Notes: a model not told the origin generated them from the sequence alone. Positions 26,107-34,505 are shown, counted from the first letter of the stretch. The stretch is 52,013 nt of DNA from an uncultured Eubacteriales bacterium (GCA_900316025.1 ONBJ01000031.1:1-52013); one strand, 5' to 3'. Numbers and translations: made by a program.

Positions 26107-27735
26107 TCAGACTGTCATTTCAGAAAGTAAAATTTCCGTTTTTCCTGAAGAATATACGATAATTACGGCGGTTGCTGCGACAAGTATCGCAAGAATAAGC
26201 GGAACTATTAAAATACTGCCGCACAATAAATAGAGTACTGCCATAACTATACCTGCGGCAATAGCTACAGCCATATGAAGAAATGTACTCATATTTCCAC
26301 GTAAAGCCGAAAGTTCGTCCTCCCATACAAGCTTGGGGTGCATAGCGTCAAACAGTACGCCCAGATATACGGTTGCCACAGATGACATTACAGAGGCTGC
26401 TATGCAGGAAAGTATCAACAGTATATTGCAGTTCAGAGCGGTACACGTCAGAATTACACCTATAACGGCGGTCGGTACGGAAAATAAAACGGCAGTAATT
26501 ATTTTTACGTTAATCTGCATTTTATATGGCAGAGGCAGATATTTAAGTAAATCGGCGTGATTTCCCTCTCTGGTAAACGATGAGCTTGAAAGTCCGCTCA
26601 TAGCCGTTACAAGACAGGTTGCCGTTATCACGGAAAGAATGACAAGAGTATCGGGAGCATTCATTTCATACACGAATTTTCTGAGTTCTCCGCCTGCACC
26701 GCTGACGAGAAGTATAATTCCTGCTATCGGAAGTATAAGGTTCGGCATAAGGCAGTTTACTATGTATGTAGGGGTTCTCATAAGAGTTTTAAGTTCCCTG
26801 TTAAGACAGGTTGAAAACTGAGTTCTTGTCTTACCGCTTTTTGCAGCTTTTGCAGAGCTTTTTCTTCCTGCCGACATAACTGCGGTAACTCCGTGAATAT
26901 AAAGCTTTGACGCAATCAGATAAAGTACGGCAAGCATAACCGCATGAGATAAGACAAATGCAAGGAACAAGAGTATGTTCTGAGTATTTATTGCAAAGCA
27001 TAAAACGGGAACTGTGAAGAATACATACTGCATTATGTTCATAAAGGCATTGCTGCCGTCTGCAAGGCTTATTATAAAGCCTTCTGTGGTAATATCGTTA
27101 AGCTGCAAAAGCGATATTGCAAAAATAAGGGTAAAGACTATACCGCACATCGCCGAAACTAAGTTCACGCTTTTGACAGAATGAAAGCTTTTTGCCATAC
27201 TCATAAATATGAGGGCGAAGAATGCACAGTAAAAAAGAGGCAGAACAGGCAGAAGCACTACTCCGAATACCGCAAATATTACGCCTAAGACGGAAAATCC
27301 GCCTGCAATCATATAACCTATAAGTATTCCTGTGATTACCATAAATTCCATAATGCTTTCCTGAAGATATGCAACCGTAAATTTTGCGGTGCATATTTCC
27401 TCAGGTCTGAACGGATACGGAAGAAGTCTTGACAAATCCATTGAAAAATAGAAAAGTCCGCACACGACATTTACTCCGAAAACCGCACCGAATACGCTTA
27501 TAAAATACATTATAAGCTGAGCTGCCTCAGTACCGTTTCCGCCCAGCAGCGATACGGCAGTTGTCAGAATTTGCGTAAAATATCCTACTATAACGGCACA
27601 GCCTACCATTATGGTAGTACCTATTATGGATATGGCTATTTTCAGACCTCTGAATTTGAACGGGTCAGCCTCAGCCATTGAGTTTTTCAGCAAAGCACCT
27701 ATGAGTAATCTTGTTTTTTTAAGACTTTTTTTCAT
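26107..27735 (-). CDS. ABC transporter permease, about 12 membrane segments
   Basis: This 542-residue protein is almost entirely hydrophobic, with two halves joined by a basic loop (about 290-320, AGRKSSAKAAKSGKTRTQ). It is the membrane partner of the ATPase just upstream, with a 17-base overlap. ATG 27735 fits GGGTG better than the GTG nine bases upstream. Similar large permeases form efflux or lipid-related exporters in Clostridia. I recognise no specific substrate signature. Its 3' end converges on the ylbJ-like gene with only 9 bases between. Confidence 0.8.
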   Translation of the reverse strand: MKKSLKKTRLLIGALLKNSMAEADPFKFRGLKIAISIIGTTIMVGCAVIVGYFTQILTTAVSLLGGNGTEAAQLIMYFISVFGAVFGVNVVCGLFYFSMDLSRLLPYPFRPEEICTAKFTVAYLQESIMEFMVITGILIGYMIAGGFSVLGVIFAVFGVVLLPVLPLFYCAFFALIFMSMAKSFHSVKSVNLVSAMCGIVFTLIFAISLLQLNDITTEGFIISLADGSNAFMNIMQYVFFTVPVLCFAINTQNILLFLAFVLSHAVMLAVLYLIASKLYIHGVTAVMSAGRKSSAKAAKSGKTRTQFSTCLNRELKTLMRTPTYIVNCLMPNLILPIAGIILLVSGAGGELRKFVYEMNAPDTLVILSVITATCLVTAMSGLSSSSFTREGNHADLLKYLPLPYKMQINVKIITAVLFSVPTAVIGVILTCTALNCNILLILSCIAASVMSSVATVYLGVLFDAMHPKLVWEDELSALRGNMSTFLHMAVAIAAGIVMAVLYLLCGSILIVPLILAILVAATAVIIVYSSGKTEILLSEMTV

Positions 27736-28465
27736 TACCGTCACCCACTATGTTCAGATAGCTTGCCTCCAGAGAAAGACCGCCGTATTTCTTTTTAAGG
27801 TTTTCTACTGTGTCGAAGCATACGACCTTGCCCTTGCGTATGATTATGATTTTATCGCATATTTCCTCGGCGGTATCCAGTACGTGCGTTGAGAAAAGAA
27901 CACAGTTTCCGTTTTCTGCGTGTTCTCTTATCATCTTCTTAAGCTTGAATGCCGACTGCGGGTCAAGACCTGTCATAGGCTCGTCCAGAATCCATACGGG
28001 CGGATTGTGAATCAACGCTCCCGTAACCATAATTTTCTGACGTGTTCCGTGAGAGCAGGAATCCAGACGGTTGGGAAGAACTTCTTCTATTTCAAATCTT
28101 TTCGTAAGCTTTTCGATGTTCTCATCTCTTACGTCTTTTTCAAGCTCGTAGACATCTGCAAGAAATTCAAGATATTCCCTGCACGTCAGGCGAAGCATAA
28201 AGTCGGGATTGTCTGCCGTATAGCCTATATGCTTTTTTGCTTCTGTTCCGTCACGCACATCATTTCCGCATATGGTTATGTCGCCGCCGTCAGCCTGAAG
28301 AATACCTGTAAGACATTTTATTACGGTAGTTTTTCCTGCTCCGTTGTCGCCGACAAAGCCTATGACCTCGCCTTTGTCGGCATAGAAGCTGATGTTGTCA
28401 ACCGCCTTGAAGTCCTTGCCGTAGATTTTGGTTAGATTTTCCACTTCAACCAGATGTTTTCCCAT
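27719..28465 (-). CDS. ABC transporter ATP-binding protein
   Basis: A 248-residue ATPase with Walker A GDNGAGKTT near residue 38, Walker B VWILDEPMTGLDP near residue 155 and the switch His in STHVLD. The signature region reads CSHGTRQK in place of LSGGQ, which is unusual but occurs in some BcrA/YtrB-like exporters. CAGGAGGT precedes ATG 28465. It forms a two-gene operon with the permease. Cloverleaf element B lies upstream. Confidence 0.88.
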   Translation of the reverse strand: MGKHLVEVENLTKIYGKDFKAVDNISFYADKGEVIGFVGDNGAGKTTVIKCLTGILQADGGDITICGNDVRDGTEAKKHIGYTADNPDFMLRLTCREYLEFLADVYELEKDVRDENIEKLTKRFEIEEVLPNRLDSCSHGTRQKIMVTGALIHNPPVWILDEPMTGLDPQSAFKLKKMIREHAENGNCVLFSTHVLDTAEEICDKIIIIRKGKVVCFDTVENLKKKYGGLSLEASYLNIVGDGNEKKS

Positions 28466-28534
28466 ATTTTTTACCTCCTGTTTGTGAAATATGATGGGGT
28501 ATCCGTAGGTTACCCTCTTGGGTGCTGTCTTTGG

Positions 28535-28635
28535 GCGGCGATTGCAGGCGATTGCAGACAAAGTCTGCAATCGGTAAAGGGCTTTGCCCTTTACCCTGTA
28601 AAAAGACGAAGTCTTTTTACGCCTGCAATCGCCGC
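28535..28635 (-). repeat. Cloverleaf element B
   Basis: The outer stem GCGGCGATTGCAGGC (28535-28549) pairs over 15 bases with 28621-28635. Hairpins inside: 28550-28572 (GATTGCAGAC/GTCTGCAATC, loop AAA), 28573-28595 (GGTAAAGGGC/GCCCTTTACC, loop TTT) and 28598-28620 (GTAAAAAGAC/GTCTTTTTAC, loop GAA). Only two bases, 28596-28597, are unpaired. The first hairpin repeats the outer-stem word GATTGCAG. Confidence 0.85.
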
Positions 28636-28657
28636 AGCCTGAGCGAAGCTGCAGGCT

Positions 28658-29368
28658 TTATATTTTTTTCTGCTGAAATTTCAGTATATCGTCATAGCTG
28701 CGTGCTATGTAATCGCACAGAATACTGTCCTTTATACTGTAATCGGGATTATATAAACAGGTTGTTATACCTGCATTTTTTCCTCCCTGCATATCAGAGG
28801 TAAGTGAGTCGCCGATTATTATTACCTCTGATTTATCCCTTATATTAAGCTTTCCGAATATATAATCAAAGTAATCTGATGAGGGCTTTCTAAGTCCCAT
28901 AACCTCAGATATAAAAATACCGTCCGTTATTTTGTCAAGACCGCTGTTTTTGTATCTTCCTTTCTGTGCGGCTGCAAGTCCGTTTGTAGCTATATAGACC
29001 CTGCAATATTTTTTCAGGCTTTTTACAAAGTCGAATGCACCGTCAAACAGAAAGCCGCATTCCGAAAAACAGCTGATATATATATCGTTTACCTGCCGTG
29101 GACTTAGCTGTACAGTAAGACCTGCACGTTCAAAAAAGCGTCTGAACCTTTCTGCCTTGAAATCATTGGCAGAAATCAGGTTCTGCTCAAATTCACGCCA
29201 TATTATCTTATTTTCTTCAAGGTACAGCTTGTTAAGTTCCTCCGTCCAGCCTATGCCGATATTATCAAAGGTTTGTTTCAACGCTGTTTTTTCCGCTTTG
29301 TGAAAGTCGTAGACTGTGCCGTCAGCATCAAGAAGAACGGTTGTATATCGTGCGTTGATTTTATTCAA
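28658..29368 (-). CDS. HAD-family hydrolase, YjjG-like nucleotidase
   Basis: This 236-residue HAD phosphatase has motif I DADGTVYDF near residue 14, motif II ATNG near residue 134, the motif III lysine in GLRKPSSDYFDYI and motif IV IIGDSLTSDM. The helical cap at 20-100 and the overall order fit the YjjG/TIGR02254 group of pyrimidine 5'-nucleotidases. The start is probably TTG at 29368, after AGGAGA inside the preceding gene, giving an 8-base overlap. No link to neighbours is evident beyond co-transcription. Confidence 0.85.
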   Translation of the reverse strand: MNKINARYTTVLLDADGTVYDFHKAEKTALKQTFDNIGIGWTEELNKLYLEENKIIWREFEQNLISANDFKAERFRRFFERAGLTVQLSPRQVNDIYISCFSECGFLFDGAFDFVKSLKKYCRVYIATNGLAAAQKGRYKNSGLDKITDGIFISEVMGLRKPSSDYFDYIFGKLNIRDKSEVIIIGDSLTSDMQGGKNAGITTCLYNPDYSIKDSILCDYIARSYDDILKFQQKKI

Positions 29369-30020
29369 AAGGCTTCATCTCCTCGTTATAGATATCAAGT
29401 CTTGTTATATCGTAGTCAACGGAAATATTGTTGATTTTTTCAAGTGCATTTATAAGCAGAACAGGATTTATATTGTTTACGCTTCCTGCGGGAAGTATTA
29501 TGTCGAGCTGTACGTAATCCGACATTTTTTCCAGTGTATACGAACCTATGTCGGGTTTTAAGTCCAGTATTTTGGGAGTACCCTTTTTACTTGATTTTTC
29601 GACTTCAATTTTTTCCTGTGCGAACATTTCCCGAAACATCATAAAAAGCTTTTCGGGACTTACGCTGTCGCAGGACATTTTCATATCAAAATGTCCGAAT
29701 GCGATTTTTCCTGCTTTCATAACAGGCTCGGTTACATTATAAATTTCTATGCCGTCCGGAAGTGATTTGTTCAGACGGCTTACTATATCATCACAGGAAA
29801 CTTCATCGGTGAGTTTTATATCCATACATTCCTTAACCCCGCAAAATCCCAGAGAAAGCGGCAACGCAAAGGTTATAAAAGGGTGAGGATTAAAGCCCTC
29901 GGTATGCCATACGGGAAGTCTGCTGTGCTGTAAAGCTCTTGTCATAACCCTGTTGAGGTCAAGGTGTGATATATATTTTGCAGCCTTATATTTTTTAAAC
30001 CATATTCTTACGTTTTTCAA
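29361..30020 (-). CDS. DUF2344/TIGR03936 radical SAM-associated protein
   Basis: This 219-residue protein matches the family that accompanies or is fused to TIGR03960 radical SAM proteins: IWFKKYKAAKYISHLDLNR at the start, then LPVWHTEGFNPHPFITFALP. The true start is probably TTG at 30020, because AAGGAGGGG lies 7-8 bases before it and homologues begin at this point. It overlaps the radical SAM gene by 26 bases. In many bacteria the two are one protein; here they are separate. The function is not established. Confidence 0.85.
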   Translation of the reverse strand: MKNVRIWFKKYKAAKYISHLDLNRVMTRALQHSRLPVWHTEGFNPHPFITFALPLSLGFCGVKECMDIKLTDEVSCDDIVSRLNKSLPDGIEIYNVTEPVMKAGKIAFGHFDMKMSCDSVSPEKLFMMFREMFAQEKIEVEKSSKKGTPKILDLKPDIGSYTLEKMSDYVQLDIILPAGSVNNINPVLLINALEKINNISVDYDITRLDIYNEEMKPFE

Positions 30021-31857
30021 CGCATACCCCTCCTTTCCACTTAGCCGCACCGCAGTTGCTGCATTTTTCACGGCAGTTAAAAGTTGTCTGGTTTGAATAT
30101 GCTTTCTTACACTCATTTATAAGAAATTCCTTTGTTACTCCGTAATCAATATGATCCCACGGAAGAACCTCGTCAAAGCTTCTGCGGCGGTTTGCATAAA
30201 ATTCGGGTGATATGCCGCATTCTCTGAAAAGCTCCAGCCATTTGTCAAGGTCGAAGCACTCGCCCCAGCCGTCAAAGTGAAATCCTCTTTCAAGGGCAAG
30301 CTCCATAACCCTGCAAAGCCGCCTGTCACCCCTTGCAAATACGGCTTCAAGAAAGCTTGTACTTGAATCATGATAGTTATAGGTTATCTTTTTTGTTTTA
30401 ATACTTTCCTTTATTGTACGCTGTTTTTCTTTCAGACTTTCTTCCGTATCCTGCGGTTCCCACTGGAACGGAGTAAACGGCTTGGGTACAAAGCTTGATG
30501 TACTCAGTGTTACGCTTACGCCCTTTCCTTTAGGACGGTTTTCGCATTTATAGAATGTGTTCACGACTTTTTGTCCCAGTTCGGCTATGCCGACTATATC
30601 CTCGGTAGTTTCGGTAGGCAAGCCTATCATAAAATAAAGCTTGACCTTGCTCCAGCCGCCGTTGAACGCTTTTGAACAGGTTGCCATAAGCTCGTCCTCA
30701 AGAACGTTTTTGTTTATTACGTCACGCATACGCTGAGTACCTGCTTCGGGAGCAAATGTAAGACCGCTTTTTCTTACGGTTTTTATTTTGGATATAATTT
30801 CATCGCTGAAACCGTCAACTCTGAGTGACGGCAGAGAAATACTTACCTTTTCAGTTTTTGCCCAGTCATTAAGTTCTGTAAGCAGTTCTCCTATTCTGGT
30901 ATAGTCGCTGGAGCTTAATGAAGACAGTGACACCTCGTCATAGCCCGTATTGTTACAAAGCATATGACATTGTCTGTTTATGACATCTACCGATTTTTCA
31001 CGCACAGGACGGTATAAAAATCCTGCCTGACAAAAGCGGCAGCCTCTTATACAGCCCCTGAAAATTTCCTCCATAGCACGGTCGTGAATTATTTCTATCA
31101 TAGGCACTACAAAATTTTCGGGATAATAGCTTTTGTCCATATCCATCATAAGTCTTTTTTCGACCTTTTCGGGAGCGTTGAACGTTGGTGTTACCGATTT
31201 TACCGTAAAATCCTCGTTATACTCGACATTATAAAGTGAAGGTACATAAACTCCCTTTATCTGTGACGCTTTTATCAGAAAATCATGTTTACTGTCGCCG
31301 TTTCTGCGGCATTCTCTGTAAAGCTCCATAACTTCAAGGTCAACCTCTTCGCCTTCTCCGATAAAGAACAGGTCTATAAAATCGGCTATAGGTTCGGGAT
31401 TACACGCACAAGGCCCTCCGGCACAGACGATATTTTTTAATTCCTTTCGGTCGCAGGATTTTACGGGAATACCTCCGAGCTGAAGCATATTCAGAATATT
31501 TGTGTAGCTAAGCTCATACTGAAGCGTAAAGCCGATAAAATCAAATTCCGTCAGAGGGTCGCCGCTTTCAAGAGCGTAAAGAGGAATATGTTTTTCTCGC
31601 ATAAGAGCTTCCATATCAGTCCACGGAGCAAAAACACGCTCGCACCATATATCTTCCTTCTGATTGAACAGACTGTAAAGTATTTTCATTCCCAGATGTG
31701 ACATTCCGACCTCGTATACATCTGGAAAACAGAATGCAAAACGTATATTTACCTTGTTTTTATCTTTTATCACGCTGTTCATTTCTCCGCCCACATATCT
31801 TCCGGGCTTCTGAACTTTAAGCAGAATTTTTTCAACTTCCTTGTTTATCACAGGCAT
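29995..31857 (-). CDS. TIGR03960-type radical SAM protein with B12-binding-like domain
   Basis: A 620-residue protein with an N-terminal B12-binding-like region (to about residue 200), a radical SAM motif CIRGCRFC near residue 268 and a C-terminal cysteine cluster (CREKC-x2-C). Blocks such as LRVDGFSDEI and FAPEAGTQRMRDVINK are typical. ATG 31857 is only two bases after GGAGGAA; GTG at 31851 has better spacing and may be the real start. It forms an operon with the DUF2344 gene and the HAD gene. The substrate is unknown. Confidence 0.88.
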   Translation of the reverse strand: MPVINKEVEKILLKVQKPGRYVGGEMNSVIKDKNKVNIRFAFCFPDVYEVGMSHLGMKILYSLFNQKEDIWCERVFAPWTDMEALMREKHIPLYALESGDPLTEFDFIGFTLQYELSYTNILNMLQLGGIPVKSCDRKELKNIVCAGGPCACNPEPIADFIDLFFIGEGEEVDLEVMELYRECRRNGDSKHDFLIKASQIKGVYVPSLYNVEYNEDFTVKSVTPTFNAPEKVEKRLMMDMDKSYYPENFVVPMIEIIHDRAMEEIFRGCIRGCRFCQAGFLYRPVREKSVDVINRQCHMLCNNTGYDEVSLSSLSSSDYTRIGELLTELNDWAKTEKVSISLPSLRVDGFSDEIISKIKTVRKSGLTFAPEAGTQRMRDVINKNVLEDELMATCSKAFNGGWSKVKLYFMIGLPTETTEDIVGIAELGQKVVNTFYKCENRPKGKGVSVTLSTSSFVPKPFTPFQWEPQDTEESLKEKQRTIKESIKTKKITYNYHDSSTSFLEAVFARGDRRLCRVMELALERGFHFDGWGECFDLDKWLELFRECGISPEFYANRRRSFDEVLPWDHIDYGVTKEFLINECKKAYSNQTTFNCREKCSNCGAAKWKGGVCVEKRKNMV

Positions 31858-31897
31858 TTCCTCCGAAAAAATTATTTACTATGATTGAGCAAATATA

Positions 31898-32551
31898 TCA
31901 TTTTTCGTGATTATGCACAATAAATATACACTGCCTGTCACCCTGAACGAAGTGAAGGGTCTTAAAAAAGATTCCCGTAAGATACAGAACGGCAAAAAGC
32001 AATGTAAAATTATATACCGAGTTCAGCAACGCCTTAACGCTTAAATATCCCAGCGGCACAATCACCGCAAGTGATAATACAAGAGTTATGATGTAAACGG
32101 CTTTTTCCGAAAAATATCTTCTGAGAATAAGGCTGAGTGCTTCGCCGCCGTCCAGTGTTTCGACGGGAAGGGCGTTGAAAAGTCCCAGTGTCAGATTGGC
32201 AAGAGCAAAATATCTGAATATGTAAAATCTGCTTTCATTATACAACATATATGACAGAAAAAACAATACAAGATTTACAAAAATTCCGCTTAATATAATA
32301 ATAATTTCGGCTGTAATGCTCCGCCTTGACTTTGAAATATCGGTAATTCCTATATCAAAAACAGAAAGTCTTATATCTGTTATCCGTGTTCCGAAAAATT
32401 TCATTGCGGATATGTGTCCAAGCTCGTGCATAACAGAAGCACACAAGCCGCACATAACCGTTCCTGTGGTATCACATACAAGCAGCAGCGTAACTCCTGC
32501 CGCCAATGGGTATGATAAATTTATATTGACTCCGCATATTTTCAGTTTCAT
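31898..32551 (-). CDS. Site-2 protease family M50, SpoIVFB-like
   Basis: In this 217-residue membrane protease zinc-site motif HELGH (near residue 44) and NALPVETLDGGEA (near residue 120) form the two halves of the S2P active site, between about five membrane segments. It resembles SpoIVFB, which cuts pro-sigma-K during sporulation, though it could serve another process. ATG 32551 follows CAGGAGT. The last ~20 residues (KTLHFVQGDRQ and on) are encoded by a short interspersed repeat at 31936-31963, so the C-terminus appears to be a later addition. Confidence 0.85.
   Translation of the reverse strand: MKLKICGVNINLSYPLAAGVTLLLVCDTTGTVMCGLCASVMHELGHISAMKFFGTRITDIRLSVFDIGITDISKSRRSITAEIIIILSGIFVNLVLFFLSYMLYNESRFYIFRYFALANLTLGLFNALPVETLDGGEALSLILRRYFSEKAVYIITLVLSLAVIVPLGYLSVKALLNSVYNFTLLFAVLYLTGIFFKTLHFVQGDRQCIFIVHNHEK
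31936..31963 (-). repeat. Short dispersed repeat forming the 3' end of the M50 gene
   Basis: On the minus strand this reads AAGACCCTTCACTTCGTTC then AGGGTGACA, with arms ACCCT/AGGGT. I recognise the CCCTTC..AGGGTGACA pattern as a widely dispersed bacterial repeat, from memory and not from a search. It is translated here as TLHFVQGD. Confidence 0.6.
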
Positions 32552-32595
32552 TATATTTACTCCTGTTATTTTATCATTTGTGCGTTTTCCGATAT

Positions 32596-32693
32596 TGCGA
32601 TTGCAGGTCAAAAGACTTTGTCTTTTGACTGTTAAACGGCTGTGCCGTTTAACACGTAATTTGAAAGAATTTTCAAATTACGCTGCAATCGCA
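32596..32693 (-). repeat. Cloverleaf element C
   Basis: The outer stem TGCGATTGCAG (32596-32606) pairs with CTGCAATCGCA (32683-32693). Three abutting hairpins: 32607-32629 (GTCAAAAGAC/GTCTTTTGAC, loop TTT), 32630-32654 (TGTTAAACGGC/GCCGTTTAACA, loop TGT) and 32655-32682 (CGTAATTTGAAA/TTTCAAATTACG, loop GAAT). No base is left unpaired between the stems. Confidence 0.85.
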
Positions 32694-32708
32694 GTCTGAG
32701 TAAAGCAC

Positions 32709-33065
32709 TCAGCCGAAATTCATTTCTTTAAAATCAATGACTAAAGATTTGCCGAGATTTTCAAAATACCAGTTTTTAGCGGTATCGTAAGCTGTACCGC
32801 CGAATGTCTTCATCAGGAACAAGCCCGATATGGCTATGATGCTCAGAACAAGCTGTAGTTTTATAACAGGCTGAGGAACAGAGTTTTCTTTTTTTCTGAA
32901 AGCAGGAGGGTTATTCTGATATTCGTCAGTTTCATAAGAAATATCATCGTTTTCGTCATAGTCGGAAAAATATTCTTCATCACCGTTAAAGGGTTCGGCT
33001 CGGGTGACGGGTACACTCTGCCAGTTTTCGTCATATTCTATGCTGTCATATCGTCCGTTATCCAT
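32709..33065 (-). CDS. Hypothetical single-pass membrane protein
   Basis: The protein (118 residues) has an acidic, Tyr- and Asn-rich N-terminal half (residues 1-60) and one transmembrane segment near 70-88 (LQLVLSIIAISGLFLMKTFG). A short external C-terminus follows. I do not recognise the family. It sits upstream of the SpoIVFB-like gene on the same strand, the place held by spoIVFA in Bacillus, but the LytM domain of SpoIVFA is missing and no similarity is visible. Element C lies between the two genes. Confidence 0.7.
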   Translation of the reverse strand: MDNGRYDSIEYDENWQSVPVTRAEPFNGDEEYFSDYDENDDISYETDEYQNNPPAFRKKENSVPQPVIKLQLVLSIIAISGLFLMKTFGGTAYDTAKNWYFENLGKSLVIDFKEMNFG

Positions 33066-33164
33066 AAAAAAACCGCCTTGAAAGTAATTTTTTAAATTTT
33101 ATGCGGAAATGCCTGTGCTAATAACCTGAAGTTGTGAATTTAATATTAAGAATATTTTTTCTTT

Positions 33165-33194
33165 TTGACATATGCGAACATAGTATGATATAAT
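33165..33194 (+). promoter_or_regulatory. Sigma-A promoter of ppa
   Basis: TTGACA (33165-33170), an 18-base spacer and TATAAT (33189-33194) with TGA before the -10 form a near-consensus promoter, 36 bases before the ppa start. Confidence 0.85.
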
Positions 33195-33230
33195 GGATTT
33201 GCAAACCTATATTTATATTGGAGGATTAAT

Positions 33231-33779
33231 ATGAACGTATGGCATGATTTAAGCCCGGATAAGGTTTCTCCCAAGAAATTTGAGGCATATATAGAAATTC
33301 CCAAGGGCTGCAAGAGTAAGTATGAGCTTGACAAGGAAACAGGTCTGCTCAAGCTGGACAGAATTTTATATACATCAACACGTTATCCTGCAAACTATGG
33401 TTTTATACCGCTTACATTTGCTCAGGATTTAGACCCGCTGGACGTACTGGTTCTGTGCAGTGAAAAAATGTATCCGGGAACACTTATAGAATGTTATCCG
33501 ATAGGGTATATAAGAATGGTGGATTCAGGCTATAATGACGAAAAGATAATAGCTATTCCGTTCAGCGACCCCACATATAATACATACAAGGATATATCGG
33601 AGCTTCCGCCGCATATATTCAAGGAAATGTGTCACTTTTTCTCGGTATACAAAAGCCTTGAGAAGTCAGATAAATATACAAAGGTAGAAGATGTAAAGGG
33701 AGCAAGGGAAGCCGAAGCGATAATAGCACAGGCGATAAAGGATTATAAAAAGACTTACGGCAATATACGCAGACAGTGA
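33231..33779 (+). CDS. ppa: Inorganic pyrophosphatase, family I
   Basis: The 182-residue enzyme hydrolyses pyrophosphate in the cytoplasm. Family I marks are EIPKGCKSKYELDKETG near residue 22, RYPANYGFIP near residue 51 and the metal-binding DLDPLDVLVL near residue 65, with a later KYTKVEDV lysine segment. TTGGAGGA precedes ATG 33231. Cloverleaf element D begins 22 bases after its stop. Confidence 0.93.
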   Translation: MNVWHDLSPDKVSPKKFEAYIEIPKGCKSKYELDKETGLLKLDRILYTSTRYPANYGFIPLTFAQDLDPLDVLVLCSEKMYPGTLIECYPIGYIRMVDSGYNDEKIIAIPFSDPTYNTYKDISELPPHIFKEMCHFFSVYKSLEKSDKYTKVEDVKGAREAEAIIAQAIKDYKKTYGNIRRQ

Positions 33780-33801
33780 GTTGTCTGCGTGACACGGGAA
33801 C

Positions 33802-33897
33802 GGCGATTGCAGCCGTCAAAAACGAAGTTTTTGACATGTAAAAGTGCTTTGCACTTTTACCGTCTGCGAATGTATTCGCAGACGGGCTGCAATCGCC
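33802..33897 (-). repeat. Cloverleaf element D
   Basis: The outer stem GGCGATTGCAGCC (33802-33814) pairs with GGCTGCAATCGCC (33885-33897), 13 base pairs. Hairpins: 33815-33835 (GTCAAAAAC/GTTTTTGAC, loop GAA), 33838-33860 (GTAAAAGTGC/GCACTTTTAC, loop TTT) and 33861-33884 (CGTCTGCGAA/TTCGCAGACG, loop TGTA). Two bases (33836-33837) are unpaired. It lies 21 bases before copy 2 of the 99-bp repeat. Confidence 0.85.
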
Positions 33898-33918
33898 TGA
33901 GTGTTGCCGTAAGCTGTT

Positions 33919-34017
33919 AGAGCCTGTTTAATATCCTTCCACACGCATCTTTTTGGCATATTTTGCCGATAACTGCGTCAAAAATGCTCGGAATACGTCA
34001 GTATTCCTGTGCTTTTT
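33919..34017 (+). repeat. 99-bp repeat, copy 2
   Basis: Exact match over 99 bases to 23395-23493. It runs into the start of the following reading frame, so the first residues of that frame are encoded by the repeat. The hairpin GGAATAC/GTATTCC lies inside it. Confidence 0.9.
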
Positions 34018-34502
34018 TCAAAAGCAGAGAAAGCAAGCAGACAAAACCGTTAAGACTATTCCTTTGTTTTAATTTTGTAATAGAGATTTTACTGTTGGCG
34101 ATGCCATACATAGCGACGGTAGAGAATAACACGTATTATTCAAAGACGATAGTACAGATTATAATAGGTATGATAAATTCCGGTGATATAAAGTGGATAA
34201 AGCTGGGAATGCTGGCAATTATATTTTCAGCCATACCGGTTGCGGGTTTTTTCATAGCAGCGTTTGACAAGGAAGGTCTTGTGAAATGTTTTGCAGGCTG
34301 TATATGCTCATTTCTGGGAATATGCTGTATACTGTTTGCGATACCGCAGTTTTCAACGGTACTGGCGTTCGGAGCGATGGCAGCCCTGATAGTTTATCTT
34401 TTAATATTTGCTCTCAGTGTATCTCTTGCGTTGAAAACGCTTGGAGTAAGAGCCTTGCAGCGTCAGGAAGAACAGTTGGCAAAAGAACATAATGAAGCTT
34501 AA
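33984..34502 (+). CDS. Hypothetical membrane protein with repeat-derived N-terminus
   Basis: This protein of about 172 residues has four hydrophobic segments (LRLFLCFNFVIEILLLA, LGMLAIIFSAIPVAGFFIAA, CFAGCICSFLGICCILF and LAFGAMAALIVYLLIFALS) and a charged end. I do not recognise the family. The frame is open from TTG 33963 with an ATG at 33984, but both lie inside the 99-bp repeat and neither has a ribosome site. The original start was probably removed or displaced by the repeat; the native part appears to begin near KSRESKQ at 34019. The gene may be poorly expressed. A strong terminator follows. Confidence 0.55.
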   Translation: MLGIRQYSCAFFKSRESKQTKPLRLFLCFNFVIEILLLAMPYIATVENNTYYSKTIVQIIIGMINSGDIKWIKLGMLAIIFSAIPVAGFFIAAFDKEGLVKCFAGCICSFLGICCILFAIPQFSTVLAFGAMAALIVYLLIFALSVSLALKTLGVRALQRQEEQLAKEHNEA

Positions 34503-34505
34503 AGA

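Noticed and set aside
32709..33065. Calling the small membrane protein SpoIVFA
   Set aside because: Only position next to a SpoIVFB-like gene supports it; the LytM domain is absent and no sequence similarity is visible.
33919..34017. 99-bp repeat as an insertion sequence
   Set aside because: Too short for a transposase and without clear terminal inverted repeats or target duplication at both copies.
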